A DNA stretch of 54,218 bases, taken from Mycobacteriales bacterium. Its GTDB lineage: Bacteria; Actinomycetota; Actinomycetes; Mycobacteriales; SCTD01. The notes beneath the pieces are model-generated. The model was not told the DNA's origin, made no database searches, and saw only the letters and a program-made list of their open reading frames with translations. Positions 10,705-19,764 of the stretch are shown piece after piece. Made by a program: the position numbers and the translations under genes. The stretch is from the NCBI GenBank assembly GCA_030447385.1, contig JAUJOY010000009.1, positions 1 to 54,218 on the forward strand, written 5' to 3'. Each line of letters starts with the position of its first letter. Position 1 is the stretch's first letter.

Positions 10705-11474
10705 AGCTCACGGTCCTCGGGTGTGCCGGCACCTTCCCCCGACCCGACTCGCCCTGCTCGGGCTACCTGATCGAGCACGAGGGGTTCCGCCTCGTCGTCG
10801 ACCTCGGATCGGGGGTCGTCGGCTCGTTGCAGAGCCACATCGGCCTGCTCGACGTCGACGCGGTCTACGTCAGCCATCTGCACGCCGACCACTGCCTCGA
10901 CCTCGTGGCCTACTCCTACGCCCGCCGGCACCACCCCGACGGCATCCCGCCGCCGCTGCCGGTCTTCGGCCCGGCGGGCACGCAGGAGCGCATCCACCGT
11001 GCCTTCGAGGCTCGCCCTCCCCGGGACCTGGCCGAGGTGTACGACTTCCGCGAGGTCGCCCCGGGCAGCCGGGAGATCGGCCCGTTCTCGGTGACCAGTG
11101 CGCGCATGAACCACCCGATCGAGTGCCACGGCCTGCGCATCGAGGCGGGCGGACGGTCGCTCGTCTACTCGGGTGACACCGGTGAGAGCGAGGCGCTGGT
11201 GACCCTTGCCCGGGACTGCGACCTCCTGCTGTGCGAGGCGAGCTGGACCCACGGCCCGCAGCGGCCACCGGGCATCCACCTGTCGGGGTGCGAGGCCGGC
11301 GAGCACGCGGCCCGGGCCGGTGCCCGCCGGCTGCTGCTCACGCACCTCGTCGCCTGGACCGATCCGGACACCATCGTCGAGGAGGCCGGCGGGACGTTCG
11401 CCGGTCCGGTGGAGCTGGCCCGATGCGGTCAGGAGCACGACCTCGAACTAGGGTCGCCGGGTGACTCGACATGA
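10701..11474 (+). CDS. MBL-fold hydrolase, Rv1339-like (class II-type cyclic nucleotide phosphodiesterase candidate)
   Basis: 257 aa metallo-beta-lactamase fold protein. The metal motif [11 protein letters not shown] is intact, followed by [20 protein letters not shown] and a final LTHLVAWTD His, the RNase Z-like arrangement. The gene stands exactly where Rv1339 stands in mycobacteria (murI-Rv1339-rph). That protein has been reported as an atypical cAMP phosphodiesterase, and I transfer this role only as a hypothesis. GTG start overlaps murI. The 3' end overlaps rph by 14 nt. Confidence 0.88.
   Translation: MKLTVLGCAGTFPRPDSPCSGYLIEHEGFRLVVDLGSGVVGSLQSHIGLLDVDAVYVSHLHADHCLDLVAYSYARRHHPDGIPPPLPVFGPAGTQERIHRAFEARPPRDLAEVYDFREVAPGSREIGPFSVTSARMNHPIECHGLRIEAGGRSLVYSGDTGESEALVTLARDCDLLLCEASWTHGPQRPPGIHLSGCEAGEHAARAGARRLLLTHLVAWTDPDTIVEEAGGTFAGPVELARCGQEHDLELGSPGDST
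11449..11454 (+). promoter_or_regulatory. TAGGGT -10 hexamer for rph (leaderless type)
   Basis: TAGGGT lies inside the 3' end of the MBL gene and ends 6 nt before GTG 11461. It gives rph-rdgB a potential internal leaderless promoter. Confidence 0.5.
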
Positions 11475-12204
11475 CGGCCGGGCTGCGGACCAGCTCCGGC
11501 CGGTGCTGCTCACCCGCGGCTGGCTGGACCACGCCGAGGGCTCCTGCCTGATCGAGTTCGGCCGCACCCGCGTGCTCGTCGCGGCCAGCGTGACGACCGG
11601 GGTGCCCCGCTGGCGCAAGGGCTCCGGCCTGGGCTGGGTGACCTCCGAGTACGCCATGCTGCCCCGCGCGACGCACACCCGCAGCGACCGCGAGTCGGTC
11701 AAGGGCCGGCTCGGGGGGCGCACCCACGAGATCAGCCGGCTGGTCGGCCGCAGCCTGCGGGCCTCGATCGACCTGTCGCTGCTCGGGGAGAACACCGTCG
11801 CAGTGGACTGCGACGTGCTCCAGGCCGACGGCGGTACGCGCACGGCGGCCATCACCGGCGCCTACGTTGCGCTGGCCGACGCGTGCGGCGGGCTCGCCCG
11901 GCCCGAGGCGATGGTGCGCAGCGTGGCCGCGGTCAGCGTCGGCATCGTCGACGGCACGCCCGTCCTCGACCTCGACTACCCGGAGGACGTCTCGGCCGGC
12001 ACCGACATGAACGTCGTCGCGACCGGCGACGGGGAGCTCATCGAGGTGCAGGGCACTGCGGAGGGCGCCCCCTTCCGGCGCACGGAGCTGGACCAGCTGC
12101 TCGACCTCGCGCTCGGCGGGATCGCCCAGCTCACGGCGCTGCAGGCGACGGCGCTGGCCGAGCCGCTGCGGGCTCGGCACGGCGGCGACCCGCTGAAGCT
12201 GTGA
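11461..12204 (+). CDS. rph: Ribonuclease PH
   Basis: Phosphorolytic 3'-5' exoribonuclease that trims tRNA 3' ends. 247 aa, normal family length. Recognisable blocks include [18 protein letters not shown], the phosphate-binding Arg region (REvs/[20 protein letters not shown]), [19 protein letters not shown] and [18 protein letters not shown]. The start is GTG and overlaps the upstream gene. The TGA overlaps the rdgB GTG. Confidence 0.96.
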   Translation: MTRHDGRAADQLRPVLLTRGWLDHAEGSCLIEFGRTRVLVAASVTTGVPRWRKGSGLGWVTSEYAMLPRATHTRSDRESVKGRLGGRTHEISRLVGRSLRASIDLSLLGENTVAVDCDVLQADGGTRTAAITGAYVALADACGGLARPEAMVRSVAAVSVGIVDGTPVLDLDYPEDVSAGTDMNVVATGDGELIEVQGTAEGAPFRRTELDQLLDLALGGIAQLTALQATALAEPLRARHGGDPLKL

Positions 12205-12872
12205 CCTCCGGCGTCCCGACCGTCCTGCTGGCAACGACCAACCCGGGCAAGGTCGCCGAGCTGGAGCGGATCCTCGCCGGCGCGGTGCGGCTCGTCGGGA
12301 TCGAGGGCGCGTACGAGCCCGGGCCCGAGATCGGGGCCAGCTTCGCCGACAACGCGCTGGCCAAGGCGCGGGAGGCGGTGGCGCACACGGGACGGCCTGC
12401 GGTGGCCGACGACAGCGGGCTCGCCGTCGACGCGCTGTCCGGGATGCCGGGCATCCTGTCCGCCCGGTGGGCGGGACGGTTCGCGGTGGGCTCGCGCAAG
12501 GAGCGGGACCGGACCAACCTCGAGCTCCTGCTGGACCAGCTGGCCGACGTGCCGGACGGGCGGCGTGGCGCAGCCTTCGTCTGCGCGGCGGCGTACGCCC
12601 TTCCCGACGGCCGCAGCGAGGTCGTCCTCGGCGAGCTCCGTGGCACGCTCACCTGGGAGCCCAGAGGGACGAACGGCTTCGGCTACGACCCGCTGCTCGT
12701 CCCGCTCGGGAGCACGAGCACGACCGCCGAGCTGTCGGCGGAGGCCAAGGATGCGATCAGCCACCGGGGGATGGCTTTCCGCCTGCTCGCACCGCGGCTG
12801 CTGAGGGCGCTGGGCGCGCCATCCGCTCCCGCGACAGGATCCACAGCGCTTCCACGCCGTCTCGCCAGGTGA
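12201..12872 (+). CDS. rdgB: RdgB/HAM1, dITP/XTP pyrophosphatase
   Basis: House-cleaning enzyme that hydrolyses dITP, XTP and related triphosphates. 223 aa. Motifs are [21 protein letters not shown] (catalytic Asp), [13 protein letters not shown] and [11 protein letters not shown] start overlaps the rph stop. Family proteins usually end near 200 residues. Here about 20 extra residues run into the convergent glycosyltransferase gene, giving a 116-nt tail-to-tail overlap in which both reading frames are open. Confidence 0.94.
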   Translation: MTSGVPTVLLATTNPGKVAELERILAGAVRLVGIEGAYEPGPEIGASFADNALAKAREAVAHTGRPAVADDSGLAVDALSGMPGILSARWAGRFAVGSRKERDRTNLELLLDQLADVPDGRRGAAFVCAAAYALPDGRSEVVLGELRGTLTWEPRGTNGFGYDPLLVPLGSTSTTAELSAEAKDAISHRGMAFRLLAPRLLRALGAPSAPATGSTALPRRLAR

Positions 12873-13500
12873 GCTTCTTGCCCTGCTCGCGGGTGCGCGC
12901 TCGATAGCTGATCGGCACCTCGAACGGGCGGATCCCGCGCCGCAGCAGCTTGCCGGTCACCTCGGCCTCCATGCCGAAGCCGGTGCTGCGGATGTCGAGG
13001 TCGCGGTAGAGGTCGAGCGGCAGGAGCTTGAAGCAGGTCTCCAGGTCGCTGATCCAGCAGTTGAAGGCGACGTTGGCGAACATGGTGACGGCCTTGTTGC
13101 CGAGGACGTACCAGAAGCTGAAGGCGGTGTTGCTGCCGAACGTGCGGGTGCCGTAGACGACGGTGGCCTCACCGGCCACCACGGGGGCCAGCAGGCGCGG
13201 GATCTCCTCCGGCGCGTACTCCAGGTCTGCGTCACAGATGATCATGTAGTCGCCGGTCGCGGCGGAAGCCGCCGTGCGGATCGCCGCGCCCTTGCCCCGG
13301 TTGACCGGATGGCGTACGAGGCGCACCCGCGGGTCGTCGACGGCGTCGAGCTGGGCGGAGGTTCCGTCGGTGCTGCCGTCGTCGACGACGACCACCTCGG
13401 CCGCGACATGGGCCGGGAAGTCCACGTGGAGCACCCGGGAAAGTGCCGACGCGACGGTGGCCGCCTCGTTGTAGACCGGGATGAGGATGGAGAGCCGCAC
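12757..13500 (-). CDS. Family 2 glycosyltransferase (DPM/WcaA-like)
   Basis: GT-A fold sugar transferase of 247 aa beginning VRLSILIPVYNEAATV. Nucleotide-sugar and metal sites are VVVVDDGSTDGT and CDADLEYAP. The acceptor-side segment GFGMEAEVTGKLLRRGIRPF and [14 protein letters not shown] is typical of polyisoprenyl-phosphate or lipid-linked sugar transferases. No membrane segments. GTG 13500 is chosen because the upstream extension overlaps the sugar-nucleotide gene and is not conserved. It is 2 nt downstream of that gene, so the two are co-expressed. Confidence 0.9.
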   Translation of the reverse strand: MRLSILIPVYNEAATVASALSRVLHVDFPAHVAAEVVVVDDGSTDGTSAQLDAVDDPRVRLVRHPVNRGKGAAIRTAASAATGDYMIICDADLEYAPEEIPRLLAPVVAGEATVVYGTRTFGSNTAFSFWYVLGNKAVTMFANVAFNCWISDLETCFKLLPLDLYRDLDIRSTGFGMEAEVTGKLLRRGIRPFEVPISYRARTREQGKKLTWRDGVEALWILSRERMARPAPSAAAVRAGGKPSPGG

Positions 13501-13502
13501 TG

Positions 13503-14447
13503 CTAGACCACGAGCTGGGGGTGCTGACGGAACCAGGCGATGGTGCGGCACAGCCCCTCGTCCAGGTCCACCGCCGGCTCCCACCGCAGCTCGCGCTGGG
13601 CCAGCGTGATGTCGGGCTGGCGCACCGTCGGGTCGTCGACCGGCCGGTCGATGAACGCGATCTCGCTGCGGCTGCCGGTGAGCACCCGGATCCGCTCGGC
13701 CAGCGCCAGCATGGACAGCTCGTGGGGGTTGCCGATGTTCACCGGTCCGGGCAGGTCGCTGCGCAGGAGCAGCAGCAGGCCGTTCACCAGGTCGTCGACG
13801 TAGCAGACCGAACGGGTCTGCGCGCCGTCACCGGCCACCGTGATCGGCTCGCCCCTGAGCGCCTGGCGGATGAAGGTCGGGATGGCGCGCCCGTCGTTGG
13901 GGCGCATCCTCGGGCCGAAGGTGTTGAAGATCCGGACGATGGCGGTGTCGGTCCCGTGCGTGCGCCGGTACGCCATGGTCAGCGCTTCGGCGAAGCGCTT
14001 GGCCTCGTCGTACACCCCCCGCGGGCCGACCGGGTTGACGTGCCCCCAGTAGCTCTCGGGCTGGGGGTGCACCTGCGGGTCGCCGTAGGTCTCGCTCGTG
14101 GAGGCGAGCAGGAACCGGGCCCCCTTCTCCTTGGCCAGCCCGAGGGCGTGCAGCGTCCCGATCGAGCCGACCTTCATCGTCTCGATCGGCAGCTCGAGGT
14201 AGTCCACCGGCGAAGCGGGGCTGGCGAAGTGCAGGACCTGGTCGATCGGCCCGGGCACGTGGACGTACTCGGTGACGTCGGTCTTCACCAGCCGGAAGCG
14301 GTCGTGCTCGAGCAGGTGCGCCACGTTGGCCGGGGTGCCCGTGAGGAAGTTGTCGAGGGCGATGACCTCGTTCCCGGCGACGAGCAGCTGCTCACACAGG
14401 TGAGAGCCGAGGAACCCGGCACCGCCGGTCACCACTGTCCGCATCAT
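13503..14447 (-). CDS. NAD-dependent UDP-glucuronate decarboxylase-like epimerase/dehydratase
   Basis: Extended SDR of 314 aa. Rossmann motif [15 protein letters not shown], catalytic Ser/Thr region [16 protein letters not shown] and [11 protein letters not shown] (YxxxK). The SETYGDPxxHPQxExYWGxVNPxGPRxxYDEAKR pattern is that of UDP-xylose synthases (UXS), which make UDP-xylose from UDP-glucuronate. The ATG at 14447 is supported by TACCCT 6 nt upstream. The downstream GT2 may use the product or its derivative for a surface glycan. Confidence 0.9.
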   Translation of the reverse strand: MMRTVVTGGAGFLGSHLCEQLLVAGNEVIALDNFLTGTPANVAHLLEHDRFRLVKTDVTEYVHVPGPIDQVLHFASPASPVDYLELPIETMKVGSIGTLHALGLAKEKGARFLLASTSETYGDPQVHPQPESYWGHVNPVGPRGVYDEAKRFAEALTMAYRRTHGTDTAIVRIFNTFGPRMRPNDGRAIPTFIRQALRGEPITVAGDGAQTRSVCYVDDLVNGLLLLLRSDLPGPVNIGNPHELSMLALAERIRVLTGSRSEIAFIDRPVDDPTVRQPDITLAQRELRWEPAVDLDEGLCRTIAWFRQHPQLVV

Positions 14448-14453
14448 GCCGCG

Positions 14454-14459
14454 AGGGTA
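14454..14459 (-). promoter_or_regulatory. TACCCT -10 hexamer for the UXS-like gene (leaderless type)
   Basis: On the minus strand TACCCT ends 6 nt before ATG 14447. The gap shows no ribosome-binding sequence. Same geometry as smpB, rph and the YbaK gene. Confidence 0.5.
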
Positions 14460-14483
14460 GTTGGTGATGCTGCTGCGCCTGCG

Positions 14484-14570
14484 TGGTGCGCACGGGGGGA
14501 CTCGAACCCCCACACCCTCGCGGGCACCAGGACCTAAACCTGGCGCGTCTGCCAGTTCCGCCACGTGCGC
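14484..14570 (-). tRNA. tRNA-Leu(TAG)
   Basis: Class II tRNA of 87 nt including an encoded CCA. Acceptor GCGCACG pairs with CGTGCGC. The anticodon stem CCAGG/CCTGG encloses the loop TTTAGGT with anticodon TAG at 14534-14536. A long variable arm (GCCCGCGAGGGT region) and T loop TTCGAGT follow. The flanking genes read on the same strand. Confidence 0.97.
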
Positions 14571-14613
14571 GCGGCAGGCAGCGTAGCGGGGACGCCCCTC
14601 CCGGGTGGACGCG

Positions 14614-15093
14614 CTAGCCGTCGAGGCCGAGGTCCCGGCGGAGCTTCGCGACGTGACCGGTCGCCTTGACGCCGTACGCCGCGCGCCGCACCGTCCCCTC
14701 CTCGTCGAGGACGAACGTCGAGCGGATCACGCCGACGACCGTCTTGCCGTAGAGGCTCTTCTCGCCGTAGGCGCCGTAGGAGGCCAGGACCTGTGTCGAC
14801 GGGTCGGACAGGAGGGGGAAGGTCAGCCTTTGCTCGTCGCGGAACGCGGCCAGGGCCGCCGGGTGGTCCGGTGACAGGCCGAGGACCTCGTAGCCGGCCG
14901 CCTGCAGGCTCTGCAGGCTGTCGCGGAAGTCGCACGCCTGCGTGGTGCAGCCGGGGGTCGCGGCCTGGGGGTAGACGTAGAGGACGACCTTGCGGCCGCG
15001 CAGGCTGGTCAGGGCCAGGGCGCGACCGTCGGCGTCCGGCAGCGTGAACTCCGGTGCCGGATCCCCGAGAGCCAGCCGGGCAGGGGGTTTCAC
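14614..15093 (-). CDS. bcp: Peroxiredoxin, BCP/PrxQ type
   Basis: Thioredoxin-dependent peroxidase of 159 aa. The peroxidatic Cys is in [10 protein letters not shown] with a second Cys five residues on, the PrxQ/BCP atypical 2-Cys arrangement. [13 protein letters not shown] and [13 protein letters not shown] are the usual N-terminal strands, and the conserved Arg is in [13 protein letters not shown] 15093 puts the active site near residue 47. The much longer open frame upstream is an antisense shadow of the permease gene. Confidence 0.94.
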   Translation of the reverse strand: MKPPARLALGDPAPEFTLPDADGRALALTSLRGRKVVLYVYPQAATPGCTTQACDFRDSLQSLQAAGYEVLGLSPDHPAALAAFRDEQRLTFPLLSDPSTQVLASYGAYGEKSLYGKTVVGVIRSTFVLDEEGTVRRAAYGVKATGHVAKLRRDLGLDG

Positions 15094-15101
15094 GCGCCTG
15101 C

Positions 15102-15998
15102 TCAGTGCCCGGCGCGGGCGAGGGCGGGCGCGCTTGACGTCGCCGGCGCGTGGTCGTGCAGCCCCCCGGCGCGGCGCAGGGCGCTGCCGCGGCTGATCGC
15201 GAGGACGACGAGGAAGACCAGCGCGTTGACGAGCACGATCGTCGTTCCGGACGGGATCTCGAGCTGGAACGACAGGTACATTCCGACGGCGCCGGCGGCC
15301 GAGCCCAGGCCGGTGGACAGCCACAGCATCCGGCTGAACGAGTCGGAGAGCATGCGCGCGACGACGGCCGGGATGACCAGGGTGGCGGCGACGAGGGTGA
15401 CGCCCAGGATCTTCAGGGTGGCGAGCACGGACACCGACAGGACGAGCATGAGCAGGGCGTCCATGCGGCGGACGGGTACGCCCGAGACGTCGGCCACCTC
15501 GGGGTCGAACGTCGAGAACAGGAACGACCGGTAGAGGACCGTGAACAGCGAGGCGGCAAACAGCAGCGCGCCCGCGAGCAGCAGCAGGTCGCTGCGCGTG
15601 ACGCCGTTGATGCTGCCGAACAGCAGCGCGTCGAACGCCGGGCCCTTGGTGCCGAACCGGGTGAGCAGAGCGACGCCGAGCGCGAAGGACGCCGTCGTGA
15701 CGACGCCGATCGCCGCGTCGGCCCCGATCCGGCGGCTGCGCGTGATGGCGTTGATCGCCAGCGCCGAGGCCAGCCCCCAGGCGCCGGCGCCCAGGACGAT
15801 CGGGATGCCCAGGAGCGGTGCCGCGGCGTAGCCACCGAAGATGGCGTGCGACAGGCCGTGGCCGATGTAGCTCATGCCGCGCAGGGTGATGAAGACCCCG
15901 ATCAGGCCGCAGAGCGCGCCGGCCAGGACGGCGGCGACGAGTCCCTTGAGGAAGAAGTCGTAGCCGAACGGGTCGAGCAGGCTCTGCCAGAGCGTCAT
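15102..15998 (-). CDS. Metal (Zn/Mn-type) ABC transporter permease
   Basis: ABC-3 family membrane subunit of 298 aa with about eight hydrophobic segments. Family signatures include TLRGMSYIGHGLSHAIFGGYA near the N-terminus and the cytoplasmic SGVPVRRMDALLMLVLSVSV segment. The C-terminal tail is His-containing (GLHDHAPA). ATG 15998 overlaps the ATPase stop. Together they form the membrane and ATPase parts of a metal importer, but no substrate-binding protein gene is found next to them. Confidence 0.91.
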   Translation of the reverse strand: MTLWQSLLDPFGYDFFLKGLVAAVLAGALCGLIGVFITLRGMSYIGHGLSHAIFGGYAAAPLLGIPIVLGAGAWGLASALAINAITRSRRIGADAAIGVVTTASFALGVALLTRFGTKGPAFDALLFGSINGVTRSDLLLLAGALLFAASLFTVLYRSFLFSTFDPEVADVSGVPVRRMDALLMLVLSVSVLATLKILGVTLVAATLVIPAVVARMLSDSFSRMLWLSTGLGSAAGAVGMYLSFQLEIPSGTTIVLVNALVFLVVLAISRGSALRRAGGLHDHAPATSSAPALARAGH

Positions 15999-16798
15999 CC
16001 GGCGACCGGCTGGAGCGAGATGGGCTCTGCGGTGTCGACCACGACCGGCATGCCCAGGTGCTGGAGCACCTCCATGCGGGCGCCGAAGGTCTGCTCCAGC
16101 ACATCGGGCACGATCACCTCGGACGGCGGCCCGTAGGCCACGACCCGGTGCTGCAGCGCAACCAGGTGCGGCAGGTGCGACGCCATGCCGTTGAGGTCGT
16201 GGGTCGTCAGGACGATCGCGAGCCCCTCCCGGTTGAGGTCTGCGAGCAGGTGGAGCACCTCGTGGCGGGTGCCGATGTCGACCCCGGAGGTCGGCTCGTC
16301 CATGAGCAGCAGCTGCGGGCGCCGCAGCAGTGCCCTGGCGATGAACATGCGCTGCTGCTGACCACCGGACAGCTCCCGGATGTGGCGGCCGGCCAGGTCG
16401 CCGATGCCGAGCCGCTCGAGGACGTCGGCCACGTCGGCTCGCTCCGCGGGGGTGGTCCACGGCATCAGCCGCCGAGTGGAGCGGGACATGAGGACGCACT
16501 CGCCGACGGTCACCGGGAAGTTCCAGTTGACCGTCTCGAGCTGCGGGACGTACGACACCGCGAGTCCGGGCCGCCGCTCGACGCGGCCCCGCTGGGGCCG
16601 GACGGTGCCCAGCAGCACCCGGAGCAGCGAGGTCTTCCCGCTGCCCGACGGCCCCACGATCCCGGTGAACTCGCCCGGCTGCACCGCGTAGTCGACGTCG
16701 AGCAGGACCGGCGACCGGTCGTAGCCGAAGCTCACGCCGGAGACCGTGATCAGCGGGCCCAGCTGCTGACCCGCCGCGGACTGACCGTCCGCGATCAC
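15995..16798 (-). CDS. Metal ABC transporter ATPase
   Basis: About 267 aa. Walker A GPSGSGKTSLL, Q-loop YVPQLETVNWNFPVTV (the VPQ...NWxFP form is typical of metal-type importers), signature LSGGQQQRMFIARAL, Walker B LLLMDEPTSGVD, and TTHDLN switch His. The frame stays open to 16840 (ATG). GTG 16798 gives a more usual N-terminus. The start is undecided. Upstream DNA has an inverted repeat (GTTGC-N9-GCAAC, 16929-16947) that could be a metal-regulator site. Confidence 0.92.
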   Translation of the reverse strand: MIADGQSAAGQQLGPLITVSGVSFGYDRSPVLLDVDYAVQPGEFTGIVGPSGSGKTSLLRVLLGTVRPQRGRVERRPGLAVSYVPQLETVNWNFPVTVGECVLMSRSTRRLMPWTTPAERADVADVLERLGIGDLAGRHIRELSGGQQQRMFIARALLRRPQLLLMDEPTSGVDIGTRHEVLHLLADLNREGLAIVLTTHDLNGMASHLPHLVALQHRVVAYGPPSEVIVPDVLEQTFGARMEVLQHLGMPVVVDTAEPISLQPVAG

Positions 16799-16840
16799 CG
16801 CGACTGCCTGTCCCCGGCAGGCTGGTGGCGGAGGACGCAC

Positions 16841-17230
16841 GCCAGGGTGGACAGGGCGACCTGGCGAAGGAGGATCCGCTCCGGGCCGGTCGCTACCACA
16901 GCCGCCAGGTTACGTCAGCACCCCTGTCGTTGCCACCTTTGTGCAACAGCGGGTTGCTCGCAGGCAGCCGCCGGCGAGAACGGGTGGGCAGGGACGTGAG
17001 GCAGAAGGGGCACCCGCGGTCGCCACCCGCGGCAGCCCGGCGTTCTCGGTGCCAGAGGTGCCCGGCTGACGGGTGCAGATGGCACCGAGATCGAGCCGCC
17101 GGGGGACCCGCCCGCCGCGGGTCTGATGCAGAGGGTGCGGGTGCGGTTCCTTCGGCGCCGGTGCGGGCAGGGGAGCGACAGGACAGAATCAGCACATTCG
17201 TGCTGACCCGGAGCTACAGGGAGCGGCAGC
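16841..17230. other. Intergenic region between metal transporter and DUF3618 gene
   Basis: No convincing gene. It holds the divergent promoters for the ATPase (minus) and the DUF3618 gene (plus). GTTGC-N9-GCAAC at 16929-16947 is followed by another GTTGC at 16953, a possible operator. A substrate-binding protein for the adjacent importer is not encoded here. Confidence 0.5.
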
Positions 17231-17923
17231 GTGGCGAGTTCGAACAGCAGCACCGGCCCGAAGAAGGGCCTTCCGCCGGCACGCAGCGCCCGGAGAGCTG
17301 CTCAGCAGCAGGCCGGGCAGCCGTCGGACGATCCGGAGGTGCTCGCCTCGGAGATCGAGAAGACGCGTGAGGACCTCGCGGAGACGCTCGACGCCATCGC
17401 GGACAAGGTGAGCCCGAAGCGCGTCACCCAGCGCACCAAGAAGAAGGTGGCCGACACCGCGAAGCAGGGCGTCCACGACGCCGCCGACTCGGTCAAGGAG
17501 AAGGCGGCCGGGGCGGGCGAGAGCCTCAAGGATGCAGCCGAGGCCTTGAAGGGGAAGGCCGCCGGGGCGGGGGAGAGCCTCAAGGAGGTCGCGGGCGGCA
17601 CGGCCGACACGAGCACCCCGCAAGGCGTCCCGGACGTGGACGGCTCGATGACCTCGATCGAGGCTTCCGGGCAGTCGCAGACCGAGTTCGCGGTCGACGC
17701 CGTGCCGTCCAAGCCCGGGGCGGTGACCATCACGCCTGACGTGCAGCGACCGTCGGTGGCGCCCGTGACCGGCGACCTGAACACCGACCAGCCGCCGTCG
17801 CTGAAGCCCGGTGGCCAGGCGAGCCCGCTGGGACCCGTGGCGCAACCCAAGGGGCCGATGCTGGCGGGCGCCGCTGCCGCTGTGGCCGTCCTGCTCCTGC
17901 TGCTGCGCCGCCGCCGCCGCTGA
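17231..17923 (+). CDS. DUF3618 membrane-anchored protein
   Basis: 230 aa. The N-terminal DUF3618 core is EVLASEIEKTREDLAETLDAIADKVSPKR. It is followed by an amphipathic Lys/Ala-rich coiled coil with two near-identical KAAGAGESLKxxAE segments, a Pro/Ser/Thr-rich linker, and a C-terminal membrane anchor LAGAAAAVAVLLLLLRRRRR. Function unknown. Related proteins often accompany Holin-X and DUF4235 envelope-stress genes. GTG start with SD GGGAG. DUF427 follows 1 nt after the stop. Confidence 0.88.
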   Translation: MASSNSSTGPKKGLPPARSARRAAQQQAGQPSDDPEVLASEIEKTREDLAETLDAIADKVSPKRVTQRTKKKVADTAKQGVHDAADSVKEKAAGAGESLKDAAEALKGKAAGAGESLKEVAGGTADTSTPQGVPDVDGSMTSIEASGQSQTEFAVDAVPSKPGAVTITPDVQRPSVAPVTGDLNTDQPPSLKPGGQASPLGPVAQPKGPMLAGAAAAVAVLLLLLRRRRR

Positions 17924-17924
17924 C

Positions 17925-18425
17925 GTGTTCCGGCGGGTGCCACCGGTCGTCGCCGGTCCGGGTCAGGAGTCGGTCTGGGACTACCCCCGCCCGCCACGCG
18001 TCGAGCGGTCGACCCGGCTCGTGACCGTGGTGCTCGGGGGCGTCGAGGTCTGCCGCACCACGCGCGGCATCCGTGTCCTCGAGACCAGCCATCCCCCAGG
18101 GTGGTACCTGCCCCGCGAGGACTGGTTGCCCGGCTCGCTCCACCCAGCCGGGGGGTCGTCGTTCTGTGAGTGGAAGGGCGTCGCGGCCTACCTCGACGTC
18201 GTGGCGGGCGACCGTCGGGAGTTCCGAGCAGCCTGGACCTACGACGACCCGGCGGAGGCCTTCTCGCTCCTGCGCGGAGCGGTCGCCGTCTACCCGGGGC
18301 GGATGGACGTCTGCACGGTCGACGGCGAGCCGGTACGGCCGCAGGAGGGCGGCTTCTACGGGGGCTGGGTCACGAGCGACGTCGTCGGCCCCTTCAAAGG
18401 CCCGCCGGGTACGTCCGGCTGGTGA
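17925..18425 (+). CDS. DUF427 domain protein
   Basis: 166 aa starting at GTG right after the previous stop. DUF427 features: ETSHPPGWYLPREDWL, CEWKGVAAYLDV (conserved Cys-Glu-Trp-Lys-Gly), AAWTYDDPAEAF, YPGRMDV and a C-terminal GGFYGGWVTSDVVGPFKG, the complete family pattern. Cytosolic, function unknown. Its end is 3 nt from the convergent racemase gene. Confidence 0.91.
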   Translation: MFRRVPPVVAGPGQESVWDYPRPPRVERSTRLVTVVLGGVEVCRTTRGIRVLETSHPPGWYLPREDWLPGSLHPAGGSSFCEWKGVAAYLDVVAGDRREFRAAWTYDDPAEAFSLLRGAVAVYPGRMDVCTVDGEPVRPQEGGFYGGWVTSDVVGPFKGPPGTSGW

Positions 18426-18428
18426 GCC

Positions 18429-19568
18429 TCAGCCCTGGTGGGCCACCCCGTCGCGCAGCAGGCGGTCCACCTCCGCGCGGGAGAACCCCCAGTCCTTGAG
18501 CGCCTGCGCGGTGTCGGCTCCCGGCGTCGCGGGTCCCCGGCTGATCGCTCCCGGCGTACGCGACAGCCGGGGCGCCGGTGCGGGCTGGAGCACCGCGTCC
18601 CGCTCCACCAGCGATCCGCGGGCCGCCATGTGCGGGTGGTGCCGTACCTCCGCCATCGTCAGGACGGGGGTGACGCAGGCGTCCAATGGCGCGAACATTC
18701 GAGTCCACTCGTCCCGGGCGCGGGTCGCCACCGCTTCGCCGACTCGCCTTCGGAGCTCGGGCCACCGCGACCTGTCCCACTGCTCCGGCGCATCTGCCAG
18801 AGCAAGGACATCGACGACGATCGCCCAGAACTGCGGCTCGAGGGCACCGATCGCCAGATAGCCCCCGTCCGAGCAGCGGTAGGTGTCGTAGAACGGCGCC
18901 CCGCCGTCCAGCAGGTTGACGCCGCGCTCGTCCTGCCACGTGCCGTCGGCGCGCAGCCCCCAGGTCATCGCCATCAGGGTGCTGACCCCGTCGACCATCG
19001 CCGCGTCGACCACCTGCCCTGCCCCGCTTGTCCCGCGCTCGAGCAGGGCCGCGAGGACTCCCGTCACCAGCAGCATCGAGCCGCCGCCGAAGTCGGCAAC
19101 GAGGTTCAGCGGCGGCACCGGCTTGCCGTCGCGCTCACCCACGCCGGCGAGCACGCCGCTGACCGCGAGGTAGTTGATGTCATGCCCAGCCCGATCCGAG
19201 AGCGGCCCTTGCTGTCCCCAGCCGGTCATGCGCCCGTAGACCAGCCGGGGGTTGCGGGCCAGGCAGGGCGCCGGCCCGATGCCGAGCCGCTCCGCGACGC
19301 CGGGCCGCATGCCCTCGACCAGGACGTCCGCCTCCTGCGCCAGCCGCAGCAGGATCTCGGCGGCCCCCGGGTGCCTCAGGTCCAGGGCCGCTGAGGGTCG
19401 TGAGCGGTTCAGGACGTCGTAGGACATCACGCCGAACCCGCCGCCGGGCCGGTCCACCCGGAGCACGTCCGCTCCGAGGTCGGCGAGCAGCATGCAGGCG
19501 TGCGGCACGGGTCCCAGGCCGGCCAGCTCGAGCACCCTGATCCCCCTCAGCGGTCCCTGCCGGGTCAT
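18429..19568 (-). CDS. CoA transferase family III, alpha-methylacyl-CoA racemase-like
   Basis: 379 aa. Opens MTRQGPLRGIRVLELAGLGP, with DVLRVDRPGGG for CoA binding. The racemase residues are in place: catalytic His in DRAGHDINYLA and Asp in NLVADFGGGSM, the pair used by mycobacterial MCR, so racemisation of 2-methyl-branched acyl-CoA is the best call. ATG 19568 has GGAG upstream. It is divergent from a membrane protein and a TetR gene across DNA with two TGAAC-N2-GTTCA palindromes, suggesting lipid-responsive control. Confidence 0.9.
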   Translation of the reverse strand: MTRQGPLRGIRVLELAGLGPVPHACMLLADLGADVLRVDRPGGGFGVMSYDVLNRSRPSAALDLRHPGAAEILLRLAQEADVLVEGMRPGVAERLGIGPAPCLARNPRLVYGRMTGWGQQGPLSDRAGHDINYLAVSGVLAGVGERDGKPVPPLNLVADFGGGSMLLVTGVLAALLERGTSGAGQVVDAAMVDGVSTLMAMTWGLRADGTWQDERGVNLLDGGAPFYDTYRCSDGGYLAIGALEPQFWAIVVDVLALADAPEQWDRSRWPELRRRVGEAVATRARDEWTRMFAPLDACVTPVLTMAEVRHHPHMAARGSLVERDAVLQPAPAPRLSRTPGAISRGPATPGADTAQALKDWGFSRAEVDRLLRDGVAHQG

Positions 19569-19672
19569 GGGTCTCCATCGGGTAGGCGGCTGGTAGTCGC
19601 TGCCTCGGGAGCAGTACCCCGGGCGGGCTCCCGGCACGCGATGCCCTCAGGAGCCGCCAGCCGTCCTCATTG

Positions 19673-19686
19673 TTGAACGCGTTCAG
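19673..19686. promoter_or_regulatory. TetR-type operator 1
   Basis: TTGAACGCGTTCAG contains a perfect 12-bp palindrome TGAACGCGTTCA. It lies about 105 bp upstream of the racemase start, and its centre is 58 bp from that of operator 2. The core resembles the AAC-N2-GTT heart of KstR-class sites, though the outer bases differ. Confidence 0.6.
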
Positions 19687-19730
19687 ATTTCTCTTGCCAG
19701 GATGTTGAGGAGGCCCTATGGTCCTGCTGT

Positions 19731-19744
19731 CTGAACGTGTTCAA
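19731..19744. promoter_or_regulatory. TetR-type operator 2
   Basis: CTGAACGTGTTCAA, the same TGAAC-N2-GTTCA palindrome as operator 1, 20 bp upstream of the membrane-protein ATG, where it would cover the promoter or transcription start. The likely ligand is the TetR protein encoded at 20247. Confidence 0.6.
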
Positions 19745-19764
19745 CTTGCCTCGAGGAGAACGTC

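Noticed and set aside
13521-14537. 338-codon plus-strand frame opposite the UXS-like gene
   Set aside because: Shadow of a clear SDR enzyme. It also runs across the tRNA-Leu.
14614-16104. Fusion of peroxiredoxin with a 330-residue N-terminal extension
   Set aside because: The extension is the permease gene read in the wrong frame. GTG 15093 gives a normal PrxQ.
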